Assembly: GCA_017451695.1 (NCBI GenBank)
Contig: JAFTNW010000020.1
Span: 1-64,000 of the forward strand
Source of the DNA: Bacteroidaceae bacterium
GTDB lineage: Bacteria > Bacteroidota > Bacteroidia > Bacteroidales > Bacteroidaceae
Length of the DNA: 64,000 nt
Reading direction: 5' to 3'
Shown here: positions 56,556-64,000 of the stretch, piece by piece
Numbering within the stretch: the stretch's first letter is position 1
How the letters are laid out: every line of letters begins with the position of its first letter
Position numbers and translations under genes: made by a program
The notes under the pieces: model-generated
The model's database searches: none
What the model was told of the DNA's origin: nothing
Seen by the model: only the letters and a program-made list of their open reading frames with translations

Positions 56556-57959
56556 TTATTCCTCGGGCATAAACATGGGATCCCAGGCGGGGAGCATTGT
56601 GGGCTTCTCTTTTAGAATCTCCAACACCTTGGCGGGTACATATTTTTTATCTACCACAAGGCGGAACATATACTCGTCGAACCACTTGTCGGTCATTATG
56701 AGTGTGCCTTGATAGCCGCTGCCTGCGCCCCAGCTGTTTTCTACCTGCCATTTTACGGTTTTTCCGTTCTTGTCAATATCCACCGCTTTAAGTGTCATGG
56801 CGTGCGATGAACCGCTGTCGTATGTGTTTATTCTCTCGCGTTTGTCCATGCCGAACTCCACGCCAAAGAGCTCCTCGTAATTGTAGTTGTTCATGTCGAG
56901 TGTGCCACGTTTACTATCGAGGTATTTGCCCACATCGCATGAGAAATACATCATTGTGCTGTCCTTGATTGATGCTATTGCCATCTGCTTAATCTCCTCG
57001 ATGGGAAGGTTTATATAGAGCCAATTGTGTCCGTCGTATGCGTGGCGGTCATACTCTATCTCGTAGCTCTTCCAATAGGGGCGGCTGGGGTCGTTCATCA
57101 GCATCACAAAATCGTTCTGCAAGTCAACACCAATGTACTTGTCATAGAAACTCTTTGGGGTGTATTTCTGTGGCTCCTCGCGGTACTTGCCGTTGGCATC
57201 CTTGGGTGCCCATTCGAATTCTGTGGGGGGCACGCCATACACTTGTGCAAGCATCTTATAAACAACCTTCAATTGCTCCTTTTTCATATCGAGCAGCTCC
57301 TTCTCCTTGGCTCCATTGTCGGCGGCATCGCGCAGGCGCAAGCCAAATTCGCGCAATTTCCTTTTAAGCAGTGAATTGAATGCGTCGGTGTTGTTGCTTG
57401 TATATGTTTCGTGCATAACACCTTTGGGAACAATACCATATTTTGCAACAAGGTCGGCCACACCGGTGAATGTACCACCGTCGCTCAACGGGTTTTTGAA
57501 AAGCCAATCGACCATGCGGTCCTCTCTGGGCTTTTTGCGCGTGTCTATGATACCTTGCATGAAGAGGTTCGATTTCTCCAATTGGTCAAAGAAGAAATTA
57601 TATACCTGTGAGAACTCGAATGCTCCCAAATTCTGCTCGGCAATCATCTTGGCACGCATCACGTTCATTCCGGTGAAGAGCCAGCAACGGCCCGACGACT
57701 CTTGGTTTGTGATGCCCTTCGACTGCACGCTGTGGCTGAAGTATGTGTCGAGTTCGTTCAGGTTCTCCTGATTGAGTGACAGGGCTTTTATGGGGTTGCC
57801 CAGCAGAATATTCTGCAACGCCTTTTCGCTGGTTGTGGGTTTATAGCTTTCGCTAATCTCTTTATACATTGCGGCATCTATGCCACCATTGTTCTGTGCC
57901 ACTGCTCCCCCGGCTATAAACAGGGCGGCAAGCAGTGTGCCGATTGTTCTTTTCTTCAT
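56556..57959 (-). CDS. Exported C1-family peptidase (bleomycin hydrolase / PepC type)
   Basis: A 467-residue papain-fold peptidase of the C1B (aminopeptidase C) group. The catalytic residues can be read: Gln and Cys in NQESSGRCWLFTGMN, His in SSHAMTLKAVD and Asn in QVENSWGAGSGYQG. Unlike classical cytoplasmic PepC, it has a signal peptide (MKKRTIGTLLAALFIAGGAVAQN) and should act in the periplasm. The hexameric C1B enzymes trim peptides, so it could process peptides taken up by a SusCD system. It lies 54 bp after mfd on the same strand and ends at its own terminator. Confidence 0.9.
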   Translation of the reverse strand: MKKRTIGTLLAALFIAGGAVAQNNGGIDAAMYKEISESYKPTTSEKALQNILLGNPIKALSLNQENLNELDTYFSHSVQSKGITNQESSGRCWLFTGMNVMRAKMIAEQNLGAFEFSQVYNFFFDQLEKSNLFMQGIIDTRKKPREDRMVDWLFKNPLSDGGTFTGVADLVAKYGIVPKGVMHETYTSNNTDAFNSLLKRKLREFGLRLRDAADNGAKEKELLDMKKEQLKVVYKMLAQVYGVPPTEFEWAPKDANGKYREEPQKYTPKSFYDKYIGVDLQNDFVMLMNDPSRPYWKSYEIEYDRHAYDGHNWLYINLPIEEIKQMAIASIKDSTMMYFSCDVGKYLDSKRGTLDMNNYNYEELFGVEFGMDKRERINTYDSGSSHAMTLKAVDIDKNGKTVKWQVENSWGAGSGYQGTLIMTDKWFDEYMFRLVVDKKYVPAKVLEILKEKPTMLPAWDPMFMPEE

Positions 57960-58013
57960 AGTAGTGATATTTTAGTTTGTTGTTTTCTGTCGGCTAATAT
58001 AGTAAAAAAATCT

Positions 58014-61000
58014 TTATGCACCTATATTTACTCTTCTTTGCATCTCCTCGATGAATGTGAGTGCCGTTTCTACGTTCTTTACATTGTCCACCGTTATTAT
58101 GCAACGGCCGTCGCCCTCCTTCAGGCGGCAGTTGAATGTGGTGCAGTGCACAAACGATAATATCTGCCCAAACTGCTCGCTCTCGTAGAATCCTTTTTTC
58201 TTGCCATCGACAAAGAAAATGTTCATGCGGCCGCCTTTAAGGTATATTTTCTCTATTCCCAAATCCTGTGCTTTGCGCCGCAATACCACCATTTTCATCA
58301 GTTCGCGCGCCTCATCGGGCAGTTGGCCGAAACGGTCCTGCAACCTTGTGCCGAAGGCTGTAATCTCCTTTTCGCTGGTTAGGGAGTCGAGTTCGCGATA
58401 TAGCAGTATGCGTTCGTTGCTGTCGGGTACATAAACGGCGGGCAACAGCAGTTCAAGGTCGCTCTCCACGAAGCACTCTTTTACAAAAAGGTCGTTGCTC
58501 TCCTCGTCGGGCAGTACATCGGCAAATTCCTCCTCTTTAAGCTCTATAACAGCCTCTGCAAGCACTTTTTGGTATGTCTCATAGCCCAAATCGGCAATAA
58601 AGCCGCTTTGCTCTGCGCCCAGCAGATTGCCGGCCCCGCGTATGTCGAGGTCTTGCATGGCAATGTGCATGCCGCTGCCAAGTTCGCTGAAACTCTCGAT
58701 TGCCTCCAAACGACGGCGTGCGTCGGTGGTGAGGTTTTCGCGTGGCGGGGTAAGCAAGTAGCAGAAGGCTTTGCGCTTGCCACGCCCCACACGGCCGCGC
58801 ATCTGATGCAGATCGCTCAATCCAAAGTGCTGTGCTTGGTTTATTATTATGGTGTTCACATTGGGAATATCTATACCGTTCTCCACAATGGAGGTTGCAA
58901 TGAGAACATCATAATCGTGGTTTATGAAGGCGTATAGTATCTTTTCGAGTTCTGCGGGCTCCATCTGTCCGTGGCCAATGCACACACGGGCATCGGGCAC
59001 GGCACGTTTAATCATGCGCTCAAGCTCATACATGTTGGATATGCGGTTGTTTATGAAAAACACCTGTCCGTTGCGGCTCAATTCAAAGTTTATGGCCTCT
59101 TTTATCACATCGGCATCAAAGGTCTGAATTTCGGTGTGTATGGGGTAGCGGTTGGGGGGCGGTGTCTGTATCATGGACAGGTCGCGCGCGCCCATGATGG
59201 AGAATTGCAGTGTGCGCGGAATGGGTGTTGCCGTCATTGTGAGTGTATCTACATTCACTTTGAACTGTCGCAGTTTCTCTTTTACCGCCACACCGAACTT
59301 CTGCTCCTCGTCTATTATGAGCAGTCCCAAATCCTTAAACTTTACATCCTTTCCTGTGAGGCGGTGGGTGCCTATCACAATATCCACCTTGCCTTCCTCA
59401 ATCTCTTGCAATACCTTTTTTGTGGTAGCTCCGCTGCGTGCACGGCTCAAATATTGCACGTTGCAAGGGAACTCTTTCAAGCGTTCCTTGAAGGTGAGAT
59501 AGTGCTGATAGGCGAGCACGGTTGTGGGTACAAGCACTGCCACCTGCTTGCCGTCGGTTGCGGCTTTGAAAGCAGCTCGTATGGCAACTTCGGTTTTTCC
59601 GAATCCCACATCACCGCATATAAGGCGGTCCATAGGGCGGCTGCGCTCCATATCCTTCTTTACGTCGTTGGTGGCCTTCAGCTGGTCGGGGGTATCTTCG
59701 TAGATGAAGCTTGCTTCGAGCTCGGTTTGCAGATAGCTGTCGGGCGAGAAGGCAAATCCTTTCTCCTTGTAGCGCTGCGAATATAGCTTTATGAGGTCGC
59801 GTGCAATATCCTTTATCTTCTTTTTTGTGCGCTCCTTCATGCGCTCCCATGCACCGGTGCCAAGTTTGTTCACAGTGGGGGCATCGCCCTCCTTGCCGCG
59901 ATATTTCGATATCTTGTGCAGATTGTGGATAGATACAAAAACCACATCGTCGTTCTTGTATATGAGCTTTATTGCCTCTTGCATGCCATTATCGGTGGGT
60001 ATGCGCACAAGGCCGCCGAACTTGCCTATCCCGTGGTCTATGTGCACAATGTAATCGCCTATACCAAACTCCTTTAGCTCTTTAAGGGTGAGTGCCACCT
60101 TGCCACTGCGCGCCCTTTCGCTGCGCAAACGGAAATTGTGGAATCGGCCGAACAGCTGGTGGTCGGTAAAGAGGGCTGCGTGCAGTGTGTTGTCGCAGAA
60201 TCCTTCGTGTATGGTGCGGCCTACGGCGGTAAATGGTATGTTATCCTCGCGCTCCTCGAAAATTGCTTTCAATCTATCGGCCTGATGCAGGTCGTCGGTG
60301 AGCAGGGCGAGTGTGTATCCGCGCTCTATGTACTCCCCGAAATTCTTGCTCACAAGGTCGAAATCCTTGTGGAACAGCGGTTGCGGTGCAGTGTCGAACT
60401 TTACCTTCGTGCCGGCGGCGCTGGCTGCATTGCGCGTTTCCCAATGTTTTACGCTGCGTGCATAGCTTTCGAGTTCCACAGCACTCATGAGGTCGGGCAT
60501 CTGTGGCAGCTCGCTTTCCGACAATTTTGCTTGCAGGGTGAACCCCTCGTTGCGTAGTTTCTCCACGCACCCTTTGACATACTCAAAATCTTTTGTTATG
60601 AGTATGGCGTTTTTAGGCAGAAATTTTGTTATTGCAACGCTTTCGCGTCCGGTAATCTTGGGTACAATGGCGGCCTCCTCGCATCGTTCCTTGGATAGCT
60701 GGCTGTCAACCTCAAATGTTCTGATGCTGTCCACGATATCTCCAAAAAAGTCTATGCGGAACGGATATTCCGATGAGTAGGAGAATATGTCCATTATACT
60801 GCCTCGCACGGCAAATTCACCCGGCTCATATACATAGGTAACCTCCTTGAACCCGAGCTTTGCGAGCCTCTTTTCCATGCTGTCGCGTGCTATGCTGTCG
60901 CCCACGGTTATCTCCATGGTGTTGTCTTGCAGGTCGCCTTGCGATGCCACCTTCTCGGCAATGGCGTCGGGGTGTGTGATTATCACAAGCCCCTCTTTGC

Positions 61001-61355
61001 GTCTGCGTCCTGTGAGGCGGCTCATCACCTCGGTGCGCAGAATCCTGTTCGCATCGTCCTCCTGGCCATATTTCAAGGCCCTGCGGAACGACGATGGAAA
61101 GAATAGTATATTGTTGTCGCCCGAAATCTGCATCATGTCGTGGTAAAAATATCCCGCCTCGTCGGCATCGTTCATCACCACAAGAAAGGTTTGCTCGGGT
61201 GCCCGTTGTTTCATGCCACACAAAACCATTGCGGCGGCACTTCCCACAAGCCCCTCTATATATACTCTCTTTTTGCCGCTCTCCTCGCGAAGCTGCATCA
61301 GTGCATCCACTCCCGGGTGTTTGGCATATAACTGCTGTATATCCTTTGGCTCCAT
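58014..61355 (-). CDS. mfd: Transcription-repair coupling factor Mfd
   Basis: Mfd removes stalled RNA polymerase and recruits UvrA. It has 1,113 residues. The N-terminal UvrB-like part precedes the polymerase-interaction domain (GIGDYIVHIDHGIGKFGGLVRI). The RecG-like motor follows, with Walker A GDVGFGKTEVAIRAAFKA, the DEEQ box LLIIDEEQKFGV, TATPIPRTL and HQMRGRVGRGKRKAFCYLLTP. The C-terminal regulatory domain (about 960-1080) has the TRCF pattern. The ATG at 61355 follows the -7 box TACATTTG by about 85 bp. Confidence 0.97.
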   Translation of the reverse strand: MEPKDIQQLYAKHPGVDALMQLREESGKKRVYIEGLVGSAAAMVLCGMKQRAPEQTFLVVMNDADEAGYFYHDMMQISGDNNILFFPSSFRRALKYGQEDDANRILRTEVMSRLTGRRRKEGLVIITHPDAIAEKVASQGDLQDNTMEITVGDSIARDSMEKRLAKLGFKEVTYVYEPGEFAVRGSIMDIFSYSSEYPFRIDFFGDIVDSIRTFEVDSQLSKERCEEAAIVPKITGRESVAITKFLPKNAILITKDFEYVKGCVEKLRNEGFTLQAKLSESELPQMPDLMSAVELESYARSVKHWETRNAASAAGTKVKFDTAPQPLFHKDFDLVSKNFGEYIERGYTLALLTDDLHQADRLKAIFEEREDNIPFTAVGRTIHEGFCDNTLHAALFTDHQLFGRFHNFRLRSERARSGKVALTLKELKEFGIGDYIVHIDHGIGKFGGLVRIPTDNGMQEAIKLIYKNDDVVFVSIHNLHKISKYRGKEGDAPTVNKLGTGAWERMKERTKKKIKDIARDLIKLYSQRYKEKGFAFSPDSYLQTELEASFIYEDTPDQLKATNDVKKDMERSRPMDRLICGDVGFGKTEVAIRAAFKAATDGKQVAVLVPTTVLAYQHYLTFKERLKEFPCNVQYLSRARSGATTKKVLQEIEEGKVDIVIGTHRLTGKDVKFKDLGLLIIDEEQKFGVAVKEKLRQFKVNVDTLTMTATPIPRTLQFSIMGARDLSMIQTPPPNRYPIHTEIQTFDADVIKEAINFELSRNGQVFFINNRISNMYELERMIKRAVPDARVCIGHGQMEPAELEKILYAFINHDYDVLIATSIVENGIDIPNVNTIIINQAQHFGLSDLHQMRGRVGRGKRKAFCYLLTPPRENLTTDARRRLEAIESFSELGSGMHIAMQDLDIRGAGNLLGAEQSGFIADLGYETYQKVLAEAVIELKEEEFADVLPDEESNDLFVKECFVESDLELLLPAVYVPDSNERILLYRELDSLTSEKEITAFGTRLQDRFGQLPDEARELMKMVVLRRKAQDLGIEKIYLKGGRMNIFFVDGKKKGFYESEQFGQILSFVHCTTFNCRLKEGDGRCIITVDNVKNVETALTFIEEMQRRVNIGA

Positions 61356-61441
61356 TGTTTCTTAATATTACTCCACGGCAAAATAGCGAAAATAGTCTTT
61401 TACTGCTATTTCCGCTTGTCGCATTTCTCCGTATTTCCATG

Positions 61442-61449
61442 CAAATGTA
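61442..61449 (-). promoter_or_regulatory. Likely -7 box of mfd
   Basis: The minus strand reads TACATTTG, an exact TAnnTTTG match. No good TTTG is seen 19-20 bp upstream. It is divergent from the thioesterase promoter. Confidence 0.4.
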
Positions 61450-61542
61450 GCAAATTATTGTATTAAAACCGTATATCGTTACATTTTTTAGGCAAATATG
61501 TGGACAAATCGTATAAAACCGATGAGCTACCGATTTTTTTTG

Positions 61543-61550
61543 TATCTTCG
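61543..61550 (+). promoter_or_regulatory. Likely -7 box of the thioesterase gene
   Basis: TATCTTCG, one base off consensus and identical to the octamer before engB, lies 66 bp before the start codon at 61616. Confidence 0.35.
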
Positions 61551-61615
61551 CACATTATAAATTATAAACAGGCCGGGGATTCTTTTCGGTGTGTCAAAGA
61601 AATATTAGTAAAGCA

Positions 61616-62041
61616 ATGGATACGAGTAAATATATATACAGTTTGGAGATGGCTGTACGCGATTATGAACTTGATTTTCAGTGTGTGGTGCACAACTCCA
61701 ATTATCAACGTTATTTAGAGCATGCACGTCATGCCTTTTTGGAGGAGCATGGTGGCAGCATGACTGCAATGCACGCAGCGGGTGTTGACCCCATGGTGTC
61801 AAAGATAACCATTGAGTATAAATCGCCATTGCGTGGCGGCGACAAATTCGCTGTGTGTATAAATATGAAACGCGAGGGTGTGAAGCTTGTTTTTTTGCAA
61901 GATATTTACAACCTTGCCAATGAAAAACTTGTTGTAAAGGCGCGTGTGGAGGTGGTGTGCGTCAAGGATGGTCGCCTCACACGCGGTGAACTGTTTGACG
62001 AGGTTTTCAAAGAAATTTTTAACAACGAAAAAACAAACTGA
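61616..62041 (+). CDS. Acyl-CoA thioesterase (YbgC/4HBT type)
   Basis: A 141-residue hot-dog-fold thioesterase that hydrolyses an acyl-CoA. The N-terminal part contains VRDYELDFQCVVHNSNYQRYLEHARHAFLEEHG, a variant of the usual YxDTDxxGVVYHxNYLxYxExAR motif. The family's catalytic Asp of the DxxGxV motif appears shifted to D-F-Q-C-V-V, so activity is less certain than fold. I begin it at 61616 (MDTSKYIYS); an earlier in-frame codon at 61589 adds nine residues without family support. It starts a plus-strand run that leads to the CoA-transferase. Confidence 0.8.
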   Translation: MDTSKYIYSLEMAVRDYELDFQCVVHNSNYQRYLEHARHAFLEEHGGSMTAMHAAGVDPMVSKITIEYKSPLRGGDKFAVCINMKREGVKLVFLQDIYNLANEKLVVKARVEVVCVKDGRLTRGELFDEVFKEIFNNEKTN

Positions 62042-62045
62042 TACC

Positions 62046-62423
62046 ATGGATATTATTATAGGGATAGTTATAGTTGCGGTGGTATATATTTTCTCTAATA
62101 TTAGAAAGCTATCCTCCACCGACGCAGAGGAGAGCACTCTGCCGCGTGGTGTAATGGGCGAGCCCTTCCCCACTGTGGAGCCGTGGGAGATGGAACCGCA
62201 ACCTTTTACAGAGCAACATCCTGTTACTCCCAAATCAAAAGGGAAATCACGCAAAAAGAAGTCGGTGCAAGCTACCATTATAGCTCCCCCTGTCGATACT
62301 GCGGCACAGCCTGCCAACGAGGATGTCTCTGCAAGCAAAAAAGAGAGTTTTGCCATAAAGACCAAGTCCGATGCCAAGAGGGCAATAATATATTCCGAGA
62401 TATTTAACAGAAAATATAACTAA
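62046..62423 (+). CDS. Small single-pass membrane protein of unknown function
   Basis: A 125-residue protein starting 4 bp after the thioesterase stop. One N-terminal membrane segment (MDIIIGIVIVAVVYIFSNI) is followed by a polar, disordered-looking tail rich in Glu, Pro, Lys and Thr, with a basic patch KSKGKSRKKKS at about residues 63-72. The end is KTKSDAKRAIIYSEIFNRKYN, which reads as a helix. I do not know a family. Position and spacing suggest it is translated with the thioesterase and CoA-transferase genes. Confidence 0.7.
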   Translation: MDIIIGIVIVAVVYIFSNIRKLSSTDAEESTLPRGVMGEPFPTVEPWEMEPQPFTEQHPVTPKSKGKSRKKKSVQATIIAPPVDTAAQPANEDVSASKKESFAIKTKSDAKRAIIYSEIFNRKYN

Positions 62424-62440
62424 TATAAAACACAAACACA

Positions 62441-63928
62441 ATGAGTTATCGTATAATGACAGCCCAAGAGGCTGCTTGCTATATAAATGATGGAGATGGA
62501 GTAGGTATTAGCGGTTTCACCCTATCGGGAACGCCAAAAACCGTGCTGCCCGAGGTTGCAAAGCGTGCCGAGGAGGCTCATGCTGCGGGCAAGCCATTCA
62601 AAATAAACCTCTATTCGGGAGCTTCCACCGGCGATGCCATAGATGGTGCGCTCACCCGTGCCAATGCAATACGTTTTCGTGCCCCATTCCTATCCAACCC
62701 CACAGTGCGCAATGCGGTAAACAACAAAGAACTCACATATACCGACCTTCACCTCTCGCTCATGGCGCAGGACCTTCGCTACGGCTATTTGGGTAAGGTG
62801 GATGTTGCAATCCTTGAGGCGGTGGATATCACCCCCGATGGCAAAGTGTATCTCACTACCGCGGGTGGTATAGGCCAGACCGTGGCCAATCTTGCCGATA
62901 AAATAATCATCGAGCGCAACTGCTACCACAAAACAATAGGTCTGCACGATGTGTATGAGCCGCAGGATCCTCCTTATCGTCGCGAGATTCCCATTTACAG
63001 CGCCGGGGACCGTGTGGGCAAGCCCTATGTGCAGGTCGATCCCAAGAAGGTTATCGGTATTGTGGAGGTTAATATGCCCAACGAGGTGGTGCTCTTTAAG
63101 GAACTCGATGATGTTACCCGCAAGATAGGTGAGAATGTGGTGAATTTCATCATCAGCGACATCAAGCGCGGCATAATCCCCGCAACAGGCCTGCCCATAC
63201 AAAGCGGTATAGGCAATGTGGCCAATGCTGTGCTCAAAGGTCTTGAGAATGCAACAGAGATACCCCCGCTCGACCTCTACTCCGAGGTGTTGCAGGATTC
63301 TGTAATAACCCTCATGGAGCTTGGCAAGGTTAAAGTGGGCAGCACCTGTTCGCTGTCGCTTTCACAGGAGTGCCTTGCACACGTTTACGATAATCTCGAC
63401 TTTTTCCGCGACAAGCTTGTGTTGCGCCCCTCGGAAATATCAAACCACCCCGAAATAATTCGTCGCTTGGGTATCATTGCCATGAACACCGCAATCGAGG
63501 TCGATTTGTATGGCTGTGTAAACTCATCGCACATCTGCGGCACACGCCTCATGAACGGAATCGGCGGCTCGGGCGACTTTGCGCGTAACGCCTATGTATC
63601 AATCTTCACTTGCCCCTCTACGCAGAAAGGTGGCATGATAAGCTCCATTGTGCCTATGGTTACTCATGCCGACCACACCGAGCACGATGTGCGTGTGGTG
63701 GCAACCGAGTGGGGCGTGGCCGACTTGCGTGGCAAGGGTCCCGACGAGCGTGCCAAACTGCTCATAGAGAATTGCGCTCACCCTGCATACAAGCAGCTTC
63801 TTTGGGATTATTTGAAGATTGCGAAGAAGGGCCATGTGAGCCACAATGTGGCAGCTGCGCTTGGTATGCACGCCACATTTGAGCGCGAGGGCGATATGCG
63901 CCTCACCGATTGGAGTAAATTCGCTTAA
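62441..63928 (+). CDS. Acetyl-CoA hydrolase/transferase family protein (succinate:acetate CoA-transferase type)
   Basis: A 495-residue class I CoA-transferase of the Cat1/ScpC/AarC group, which moves CoA between acetate, succinate or propionate. The N-terminal YINDGDGVGISGFTLSGTPK and the central LYSEVLQDSVITLMELGKV are family motifs; the Glu of YSEVLQD (about residue 282) is the probable catalytic glutamate. NTAIEVDLYGCVNSSHICGTRLMNGIGGSGDFARNAY and FTCPSTQKGGMISSIVPMVTHADHTEHDV complete the active-site half. In fermenting Bacteroidales such an enzyme fits acetate/succinate/propionate metabolism; specificity is inferred. Confidence 0.92.
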   Translation: MSYRIMTAQEAACYINDGDGVGISGFTLSGTPKTVLPEVAKRAEEAHAAGKPFKINLYSGASTGDAIDGALTRANAIRFRAPFLSNPTVRNAVNNKELTYTDLHLSLMAQDLRYGYLGKVDVAILEAVDITPDGKVYLTTAGGIGQTVANLADKIIIERNCYHKTIGLHDVYEPQDPPYRREIPIYSAGDRVGKPYVQVDPKKVIGIVEVNMPNEVVLFKELDDVTRKIGENVVNFIISDIKRGIIPATGLPIQSGIGNVANAVLKGLENATEIPPLDLYSEVLQDSVITLMELGKVKVGSTCSLSLSQECLAHVYDNLDFFRDKLVLRPSEISNHPEIIRRLGIIAMNTAIEVDLYGCVNSSHICGTRLMNGIGGSGDFARNAYVSIFTCPSTQKGGMISSIVPMVTHADHTEHDVRVVATEWGVADLRGKGPDERAKLLIENCAHPAYKQLLWDYLKIAKKGHVSHNVAAALGMHATFEREGDMRLTDWSKFA

Positions 63929-63940
63929 TTCAATACCGCA

Positions 63941-64000
63941 GTGAAGAAAAAACTTGTTACGGAAATGGGGCGTATAGGGCGCGAGGAGTTTCTCTCCTCG
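63941..64000 (+). CDS. Start of a gene cut by the window edge
   Basis: A GTG 12 bp after the CoA-transferase stop opens a frame with no stop to the end, reading MKKKLVTEMGRIGREEFLSS. Twenty codons are too few to identify the product. Confidence 0.45.
   Translation, partial: MKKKLVTEMGRIGREEFLSS

Noticed and set aside
58971..59786. 271-codon plus-strand frame opposite mfd
   Set aside because: No recognisable protein features, and it lies fully within the helicase part of mfd.

Overview
The window is a chromosomal segment of a member of the Bacteroidota, most likely order Bacteroidales. The evidence is a SusC/SusD outer-membrane pair followed by a train of lipoproteins, promoters of the TTTG-N19/20-TAnnTTTG type rather than sigma70 -35/-10 boxes, few Shine-Dalgarno sequences, a long-insertion Rho, DUF3127, DUF4835 and DUF4843 proteins, and the Bacteroidales gene orders tRNA-Glu/rpsT/gyrB and dnaN/exonuclease/coaBC/DUF4835/recN/rlmB. 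I cannot fix the genus by eye.

Layout. 1-4437 (minus strand): an exported esterase-like hydrolase, then a tight recR / membrane protein / glycosyltransferase / GNAT acetyltransferase operon, then tRNA-Asp. 4641-8924 (plus): a TonB-dependent receptor, a short element with inverted ends, a perfect-palindrome terminator, engB and a thioredoxin-fold lipoprotein. 9230-23976 (plus): a 15-kb Sus-like operon of nine genes (SusC, SusD, DUF4843-like, DUF5003-like, two leucine-rich-repeat lipoproteins, a subtilisin-like protease lipoprotein, a DUF1573 protein and a small lipocalin-like lipoprotein). It has no glycoside hydrolase, so its substrate is probably protein or peptide. 24253-26223: rho. 26289-28117 (minus): an unfamiliar polytopic membrane protein and a DUF3127 protein. 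28338-34756 (plus): dnaN, a DEDD exonuclease, a coaBC-DUF4835 fusion, recN and rlmB. 34798-40937: tilS, tRNA-Cys, a short nitroreductase-like gene, gyrB, rpsT, tRNA-Glu, recO and a YqeY-type gene. 40949-56215 (minus): a complete-looking division and cell-wall (dcw) cluster from mraZ to ftsZ, without murF or ddl. 56556-61355 (minus): an exported C1-family peptidase and mfd. 61616-64000 (plus): a thioesterase, a small membrane protein, an acetate/succinate-type CoA-transferase and the first codons of another gene.

How the parts work together. Most of the window is housekeeping: replication and repair (dnaN, recN, recO, recR, gyrB, mfd), translation (three tRNAs, tilS, rpsT, rlmB, engB), CoA synthesis, and the wall-synthesis cluster, which is probably autoregulated by MraZ through the direct repeats seen in its promoter. 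The accessory part is the Sus-like operon. There, surface lipoproteins with acidic export signals, a surface subtilase and a SusCD importer could capture, cut and import polypeptides.

The points most worth following are this putative peptide-utilisation locus, the in-frame CoaBC-DUF4835 fusion with an internal signal-peptide-like segment at the join, the repeated AT-hook-like modules in the Rho insertion, the MraZ boxes lying inside the mraZ promoter spacer, a perfect hairpin inside recO, and the roughly 120-bp element with inverted ends downstream of the TonB receptor.
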